Positions 37,301-46,300 of a DNA stretch of 64,000 nucleotides are shown here, piece after piece. The notes below the pieces were generated by a model, which searched no databases, was not told the DNA's origin, and worked only from the letters and a program-made list of their open reading frames with translations. Origin of the DNA: Lingula anatina (taxonomy: Eukaryota; Brachiopoda; Lingulata; Lingulida; Lingulidae); assembly GCF_001039355.2 (NCBI RefSeq), contig NW_019776007.1, positions 53,726 to 117,725 on the forward strand, given 5' to 3'. How positions within the stretch are numbered: the stretch's first letter is position 1; each line of letters starts with the position of its first letter. The position numbers and the translations under genes were made by a program.

Positions 37301-40300
37301 AAGACCTTAAAGACAATTGCCTTGCATGCGTCAACATGTATTTTTTTTGTATCTGAAGGTATGTTTGATATAGAATGACACATGAGGCTTATTAAGTACT
37401 TAACTAGTGAATAGTAATCAATCATACGGCGCTAGAGGGGTACTAGTTTCACTTTGACTTCCACGTTGAGCTCATTTGGTGCTAGATTTACTGAACAGCT
37501 GTATATGAGTTCAAAGTAACTTCAAACAAGTCGTTTTTATTTTATTTATGACCTTGTAAAATGACATATTTGTCAGCAGAAGTTATGAAAATACAAAGAA
37601 GATAGATCCAAACATTGGTTTTTAGATGAAAGCTTTGTAAAATATTTTGGATATGGTATGGAAAGGGGGGTGGATATGGATGAAAAAATTGCCAACATGT
37701 CCACAAAACTCTAGTAAAGGTCTTACCCGCTTTGTATGCGGTTAATGATATGCTTTTGTCTTTTCAGAAATAAATAACCTAAATGCAAATACATGTAAAC
37801 TTCAGTTAAAGCCCACATTGATATCAACATACTACAAATCCTTCAGAAGGTAGTGGCTAGATACACTTCAAACCAAGTACCTACTTTGGTACTTAATCAT
37901 AGTTAGATATACCTCGTATTAAGTACCTACTTTGGTAAACTTTCAGGATCTGACCGTGACGGTGACTTCAGAGAGACCGGCCTCGGAGCTCAACCTCATT
38001 GAGGACCGTATGGAGCTCCACCGTGTCTATAAACAATCGTTCATTGACGAACAGGAGTGGAGTTTATACAAACATTTAGAGTCTGAAAGCAAATTTTTAG
38101 CCGAACCGCATGGGGACCCATCGGTAAAAAGAGTGTTGTTATCAGTTAAATGCCGGGCAGCAAGGCGACCTTGGTTTTTCGTTTGGAATATATTTCTTGT
38201 TACGGTGAGTACAGTTACGGACGGTTTACCTTTATTCTGACCATTAATTTTGTTATATTACGTATTTGCCATTCATACATTTTATTTGTATTTTACATGA
38301 AAAGGCTGGAGAACATGACTTATTACTTACATATTTAAAACATTGATTATCGTTAATAGACAGGTGCGCATTGGAAGCACATGTCAAAGACATATCACTA
38401 TTATAGCGTAGAGTCTAAATGCACCTGCTGCCGGAATAATGCACTTCTAGTCTGTTATTGTGCAATTCATCAGTAATTTGCTTAAGCAAAGTTTTAAATA
38501 TCTATGAAAGGCGACCCGAATGGGTCAATAAAAATCTTGTTTTACTTTTAAAAAATGCTTGATCTGCACGCCAGAGATAAATTAAAATCGATTACTCTGT
38601 CTATAACAGTTTTAAACAACTCACCTCGCTGCAAGACCAAAACGGAAGTAGATAGGATTTCACAAGGAGAACGGCACTATACGATTTATGCTCTACATGT
38701 ATGTGTATGTTTGCACTTTTCATCAATGGACATTTACTGTATATGTAAGTCAATTCGTCACACTTTCTACAATGGAGGAAGGGATACCCTAAGAGGGAGA
38801 GGGCACAAATATCAGCCGTATTTTCTGTGGTATGAAACAATCTGCCTCTCTCTGAACCGACCATTTGGTGCCAGAAACTCCGGCAACGAACATCTTTAAT
38901 ATATTGCCTTATTGGTAATGAGAAGAAACCAACAGTCAAGGTATTGAAATTCCAAAACATTACTTTTTAGAAGTCTGTTTACGTGGCGAATGTTTCAATA
39001 TTACATGGTACTATGAGTTAATCATAGCAGTTAGGGGATTCACTCTTTTCTTGGGCTAAATCCTGTTTCGATCTCAGTGCTGACTTTATAAACATGGGTC
39101 GGAATTACGAACAAACCCTGTGCGACAGGAATGAAAGCCCTAGGGATGGAGGTCTAGGTCCTTATCTGATAAGTACAGGTTAGGGTAAACCGGAAGTATC
39201 GGGGTTGGTATATGGGACGAATGTCACCTACTGCACAAAATAAAAGGAAACGGGGTTACAATAAATGAACTGCCAACCCTGTCACATATAGAAGACACCA
39301 CTTTATGATTGAAGTGATAAGTTCAGAAGTATGGCATTTTAATAGCTGAGTGAAATATCAAATCGCTGTTAGTGTACCATGGTTAAAACTAAACAGACTC
39401 CATAACCTGAAAGCAGTACCTTCAAATACTGCAGCGGGCTGATGTACTTTGACGTTGTCGGCGTATTTGCACGCATACTCGGTATAGAAACCTGACGGAA
39501 TAAAAAAGATGCATCTTAATATATAACTGTTGCTAGAACTAACACCGCTAAGAGAGAATTGCTATTTTTGATTGATTTCCAAATGCTTATTCATTGAATT
39601 GTTGGATACAGCAAGTTTGATAATTGTTGGGGGAGGGAAACTTAATTAATTCACTTTTTGCAGAGGAACTATACAGAAGCCAAAAGTGCTACCCAGCTGC
39701 GGACTTGTTTTGAATTTTGACCTACCCTAACCCGTGCAAAAAGGTTTTGTTTATGTTTACCTGTGAGGATAATAACAGAGAACAAATACACCTAGTAAAA
39801 CATTAATGGGAAAAATGGCACCTTCAGTGGTATTTTGCGGTTTACAGACTAAACACCTATCATCCAGGTACGGTAGATATAGATATTGTATGGCACAGCA
39901 ATATGAATATACGTGGACTCATAACTATTGCTGGCATATTTGGTCTTCCATATTAACACCTGTGGCATCTGCGTGTTGTTTTACAAAGTTGTTTTAGACA
40001 AACGTCTCGTAGACTTTCTTTATGTGAATCACTCTGAGAGGATATTGCGCTCTTGGTTGTATTAATCATGAGCGGTTATTTGATTTATGACGCTTTGTAT
40101 TAAACGAGGGGATCTGGAGATGAATAAACTGCACACCTGTTCTATCAGAGGTCAAAGAAAGTCACAGCGGTGCGATATTGGGCGAGATAAAACTTAACAG
40201 GGATAAAAAAATGTTTTCATAACCAAAGGGGAAACTGCAAACAAATACGAGGCGGACGGCCAGACAGGCAGGCAATGAGCCATTTTCACGCTGTTATAAA

Positions 40301-43300
40301 ATCCATAGCTTTTCCCCATAATTATCTTACGTCACTTCCTGATTTTCTGTTTCAGTTCCTGTTCTGCAGTTTGTCGTTTGCTACCTTCTCAGTGGAGTAT
40401 AATCTACCACAGAACCGTCTACAGCTGTCATTTACCTTGGTGTTAACGGCGGTCGCTTTCAAGTTTGTCATCAACCAAAGTTTACCACGTGTGTCCTACC
40501 TAACATACTTAGTAAGTAGCATAAGCACTGTGGCAGTTGAGTATATTTAGATATTAATCTGTAGTGCATTTATTGTCTTTAAACAATGAAGATAAACATT
40601 TCTCAAGAGTTATGATTATGTATTTTAGTTGTCCCTTTGTCAAGTATGCAGTATGTGCAAATTTAAGTTTGATACCTCTTTGTTTTAATTCATTTTTTGC
40701 TGAAGTGTTTCATCTTTACTCCAGTTATATTCAGTGCATATATATATACGTAAACAATATATTATTTTTTATCCATCTGTATATTATTATCATTTTGATA
40801 TCTCCCTGTTTCTTTTACCTTTCTTTGCTAAATATTGTTATCATGTACTAACTTATTTCACTCAATATTTGGACATATCGACTAGTTTATCCTTATTTAG
40901 TTATCATGGACAAATGTCTCCTTATTTGGACATATGGCTTCTTCTTTATCCTGATTGGTTAGCCCTGGGACAAATATCCCCATATTTGGACACATATCTA
41001 CTATTTTGTCCTTATTTTGTTTATCTTAGGACAAATATCTCCATATTTGGACATATGTCCAGTAGCTTACATCCATTTGGTTAATCTTAGGACAAATATC
41101 TCCTGGGTTCTATGTGCCAGCTGGCCATCGTCTGCGCGTGGCATTCCATAGTCGCTAAGATCGACAGCAAACATGATGCGAAAGTTGCAGAACTGGTGTT
41201 TCTCACCGCCTTAGCCGTCATCTATATTGGATTCAATGCCGGGATTTGCTTTCACATTTATGCATTTGTAAGTATGGAATTTATTGGTGTGTCCAGTGAA
41301 TAAAACCTACTTCAAAATTACCATTTATTCGACAGTCAGTGTTTAAACAGCGCGTGTAAAAAGTATCGTAAAGTAAGGTCCAAGTATTTGAGTTAAATCT
41401 ATAGATAATTACCTATAAAGTGCAAGAACTATTGTCTTGCCTTTTGCCTCAATGGTGAAATAGATAAAATGCGACAAGGATCATAAAGGGTTGGAAGGAG
41501 CTTATGAAAGAGTCAGGAGGTATGTATTGATGCGAATATGAAGGGTGCCACAAAAGCGTATAGTTTATAGTTCCAAATTGCAAAATGAAGTTGTGTTTAT
41601 ATGCAATTATCTCATCCCATGAGATAATAACAATACAAAATCTAAGTAAACATTGCTTTATAGATTCATTTAGTCTTTTTTTCTGTTATTAAAGGCGCTT
41701 TTGTTACAAAAGTGCAACCCCTGCGTGAAACGTGCAATCCAAAAATAGTGCGCGCGCAACCTTCCATGTCGGGCAACCTAGATCTGTTATCGTGACTTTT
41801 CCTCACCTCTTACCTGCAAAAATTAGTTCAGCATGTTGTGTGAACACAGCTTATCGTATGTATTGGCTGTGTATGCTGTGCGCTGGCGGATCCAGGTTGT
41901 CAGTCATGGGAGGGGGGAATTAGACTTTGCTCCTTCGCTCTCGACCCCGTCCCTGGATCCGAAGGTAAGAATTTTGGCACGCCTGCCTTGGATTGGATTC
42001 ACAGCGCACAAATAAACCTCTTTTCATGATTTCCACGTGGAGCTGGGCAAAGGAGGTATTCAGAACGACGTTACTTAAACGTCTATAATTGTATCCTACT
42101 AAAAATAGTCAAACGGTATTTCGTAATTTTATATTTTTAGTTTTTTTAGTCGTTACCAAATATTATGTTTTGATGTTTACAAATTATCAAGTGATTGTGC
42201 CTGTGTTTTTCTTTTATATTTCTTTGTACGTAATGAAGAAAACGTTTATTCAGTTTTGAAATTCAAATAATGTATATATTATTACATATTTCATGAAAAA
42301 CCCCTAGGTCGTTTGATGGTGCAACTTTTTTGTTATGTTCTGCATATATCTCTCTTAATTGGTCGATTTGACGTATAGTAGAGGAAACCAACCAATCAAA
42401 CGAGAGAGATAACCCGCACAAAAACGAAGTAGATACTCCAGCGCAGTAGACTACTGCAATCATACTGCAAACATGCTTCAAATCTGCTTCGAAGTGGGAG
42501 CTAATTAGCATATTTGAAACATGCTTCTATCATGCTGCTAATCTACTGCATTAATGCTCCTCCTCTGTACAACCCTATGTAATTTTTGAAGTAGAATTGC
42601 AGTAGACTATACTGCATTTCTACTGCAAATATGCTCCACACCTCTACTGCGTTAATGCTTCTTTGCTACTTCGATACTACTGCATTTTCGTGCGGGAATG
42701 CGCAAGCGCCATTTTTTTTTTGGTTCCGGTTTCAGTTCCATCAGCGCCTTTGATCTCTAATTGTGACCTCTTCCGTCTACTCCAGGCTTGCAAAAGACGA
42801 AGAATTATGAAGCAGAAAGACAGAGAATACATGGTAGGTGCCTTGATCGCACAACTTCATGGAAAACCTTTTACAGACTTCTTAAGTAACCATCCAAGGA
42901 ATACATAGGCATGTATAAAAGTACGAAGGATAGCTATTTTGTAAATACGTGTACTTTTTAACTTATATAACTTTTCGTTATCACTATCGTATATTTGTAA
43001 CAAAAACTTAACTTACACCCTTACTCATAATCTAAAACTAAGATACATCTGTCTGCTTCTTAACTAAACTAACACCCCTTCAAGTTCCTCTTATCCTTGC
43101 GATACTCTTAAAAAAGACTGGCACTGATAAAAAAAAAACAAGAAGGTGAATTGCGTTGCCAAAAATATGATGACGAATCAAATTTAACGTTACATTAATG
43201 CTAGTAATACGGCAATAATCTGGCAAAGGCTTTGGTGCGCCAAAGCAAAAAAAGTGAGGAATTTTACTTTGTTGTGGACAGTACCTACCCTGAGCTTTAT

Positions 43301-46300
43301 GGGTCGGTTTCAGAAAACGGCCATAGCCTGAAAATTGGTCTTACCTTTTTGGAAAAATTTAAGTCAACTTTAGTTCAATATAAATCCAAAGTTGTTCGCT
43401 TAAATGAGCTAAGTGTTGGTCTGGAACAGTTACCATGCACGTCGCGTATAAAACAGGTACAAGTTTTCATTTACTGAGACTACTGCCGATTTACATTAAG
43501 TCAAAGATTTGGTCTTTTAAAAATTTAAAAATTCAGACCAAATTTTAGACTATATCTATTTCATGAAACCGATCCAGTCAGTTGATATTATATCGAAAGA
43601 TATTGAGAAAGACGAAGTGAAACCGCTTTGAAATCCTACATATTGGCCACCCGTGCTTAATAAAATTGATACCATAAAATTATATACCGGAAACCGTTTG
43701 AGACATCCACCCTCGTTTCCCTTCAGCTTGACATTATTCACAATGGTCCTTTAAAAGACTCTACCGGTGACAGATTGATGTATCCGCCCTATTCCTTTAT
43801 AGCTTGCCAATATTCACAGTGAATGTTCTTTTATTTTTAAGTGAGAACCGCTAACTACGCTACCAAAATGTAGTCCATGTCATATAAAAATGCATTTGTA
43901 TTATTACGCAATTTACATTTTTTTATGTTTTAGTTATTACAGATCAGTCGTTGATAAGGTTGGACCATACTCAATGTGTTTGCTTTATGTTAGTTAATTT
44001 ATTGCACTTTTTGAAACTATGTTAGTAGCATATTGGTTGAGGTATAGCTAGCTTATAGATACAAACTAACGCACCTTTAGTATGCAGATAGTATTCGTTG
44101 ATAGTCAGAATATCACACACTTTACAGGCCTTTTTACATCGAGCAGTATAATTAAGTGATAAAGTTGTATCGGTACACTTGATAGATTTACAACTCAATA
44201 GCCCGGCCGTTACGTAAAAGTCCCCCACGCGCACCTGACACAGCCTGCAAATCAACTTCTGACGGCGCGAATTTGTGAAAGCAAGGAAAAGGCCTGCACC
44301 GTACCGTAATAAGCGTAATTAATATGTAGCGTAATTGCATGAACTACGATCCTCAAAGAGTAGTGGTAAAGTTAATTCGCTGCAGTATAACGCTCCATGT
44401 GGAAAAGGCCTACGTGAAAATTAAAATACTATTTAACAGAAGCTAGAAAAGAAAGTTATGAAAGGCATCTGATGCATTGTACCTGAACGTTACGCGATTC
44501 TATCCCGTTTAAAACTGATAAACGTTGAAATAAAAAGCGATGACATTAAGATTTATATTACATAGTATAAAAGTATTTGAGATTCTTGCAAAAGGAATAT
44601 GAAATTAGAAAGATAGAGGGAAATTTGGATGAGAGTTAAATTAAAGTTAGATTTTATATCAGAAGTCTTTAATCACTGAACGTCAATTAACCTTATTTAT
44701 GAAAGGCAGAATAACCGTGGTTTTAATTATAATTTATGACTAACTGAACACGTTAAAATGGATGATTTCTATTCTAAATTGTATGAATAGCGACCCTGTC
44801 GGTCAACAATAATTTGGAAAAAAATTGTCTGATGTGGTAAACGTACAATCCTTTGAAAGCAGTTTTTAACTCCGTGCATGAGCACACACTACTAAATGTA
44901 TTCATGATATGGATTTGCACCCCTCTCTCCCCACCCACGCAACGAAAATGTTTATCTGTTGTAGTGTTTTAAGGCCTATTGTGTTTTAAGAGCATGACAA
45001 CTCCCAAATGATCGTCCCATAAATATTTGTTTTAAACATTGAATTAGTTGATTTTAAAGGGGTCAGTCAATGCTAACTATGCTTTGAACTTTGTATAATG
45101 GACGTAACAATGGTCAAAATGGAGATAATTTTGCATCGCAAGTTTTAGTCACAAATGCAGCATTTGCTAAGGGGTTGTTGGATGCCAATAGTATACACAA
45201 GCCGAGTTACCAACGTATGTAACACTATTACAGTTTTTTAAACATAGTAAATTCACAGTTGAAAATACAAAATGCAAGTTCCATGACTACAGATTTATAA
45301 ATCCTAACATACCGATCACTATGTTTATCTTCCCTTCTTTGTTTTCTTTACAAAATATGTTGATTTGTTTGACAAGACTGTGTTTTAGAATACCAGCCCG
45401 TTGCTATCCCCTAAAATAAATTTCACAGCTTTAGCAGTTTCGAAACGCATGATTGGTATTGAACAGTGAACAGTATGATTTGTCATAGCCCTTTAACCAA
45501 TTTTGAAAAGTGAAGTAGCACTAACATTCGATCAAAACTAACGCTTTAAATATCTATTCAAAATTAATTCCTTAGATTCAATCTAGTACCCCTTTTTTAA
45601 AGCTAATTTATGAGCATTTTCTGTAAAAATATCTACAACATATACAGCAACACCAACTAAAGAATAAAAGTAGAACACCATGAGTTTTTCATGTTGAAAA
45701 CATAATCCTGTACATGAAATATTTTGCCTCTCGTAGGTCAAGAATTTTCTACGTAATATGCACAGGTAAGCAGGACTTGACGCAAGTTTGCATGACGTCA
45801 CAACCTGCATGACGTCACCAATCGGTTGGGCTTTCTTCAGTTATGGTTATTTTAGTATTTTTATTTCACATTTATTATGATTATTTATTTCTGCAGTTTA
45901 ATTTTAGTTTTGTGGCAAACTGGCTTACAGAACATGTTCATACACACGGCAGACTTAACTTTAACAAAGCATGTCTAGGTTTGACGGGCTACGAGTGGAT
46001 CCAAGTTTCCAAGCATGAAAAAAGTGTTTCTTTAATAATTGATCGAAATTCAAGCCCATGTAATGAATTCGTTCTTTCAAGCAATATTCTAATTGACACG
46101 TTTTTCCAAACTCACCTTATTTATTTGGCTTTTTGTTGAGCTCACACTTGGTTGGCTTCATGATGACAAAGTTTATACCCAACGCTGTGCTGTGCAGTTT
46201 GAATAAGATATACCATAGAAAACGAACGATCCTCACTTGCAGTATTTTCATTATATAGGATATAGTCTGATACGCAATTCACTTCCATGAACATCAAATA

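Noticed and set aside
43232-43477. Open frame ending near CAG|GTACAA, possible extra exon between channel exons F and G
   Set aside because: No pyrimidine-rich acceptor before it and no recognisable domain. It would also interrupt a tail that already joins in phase.
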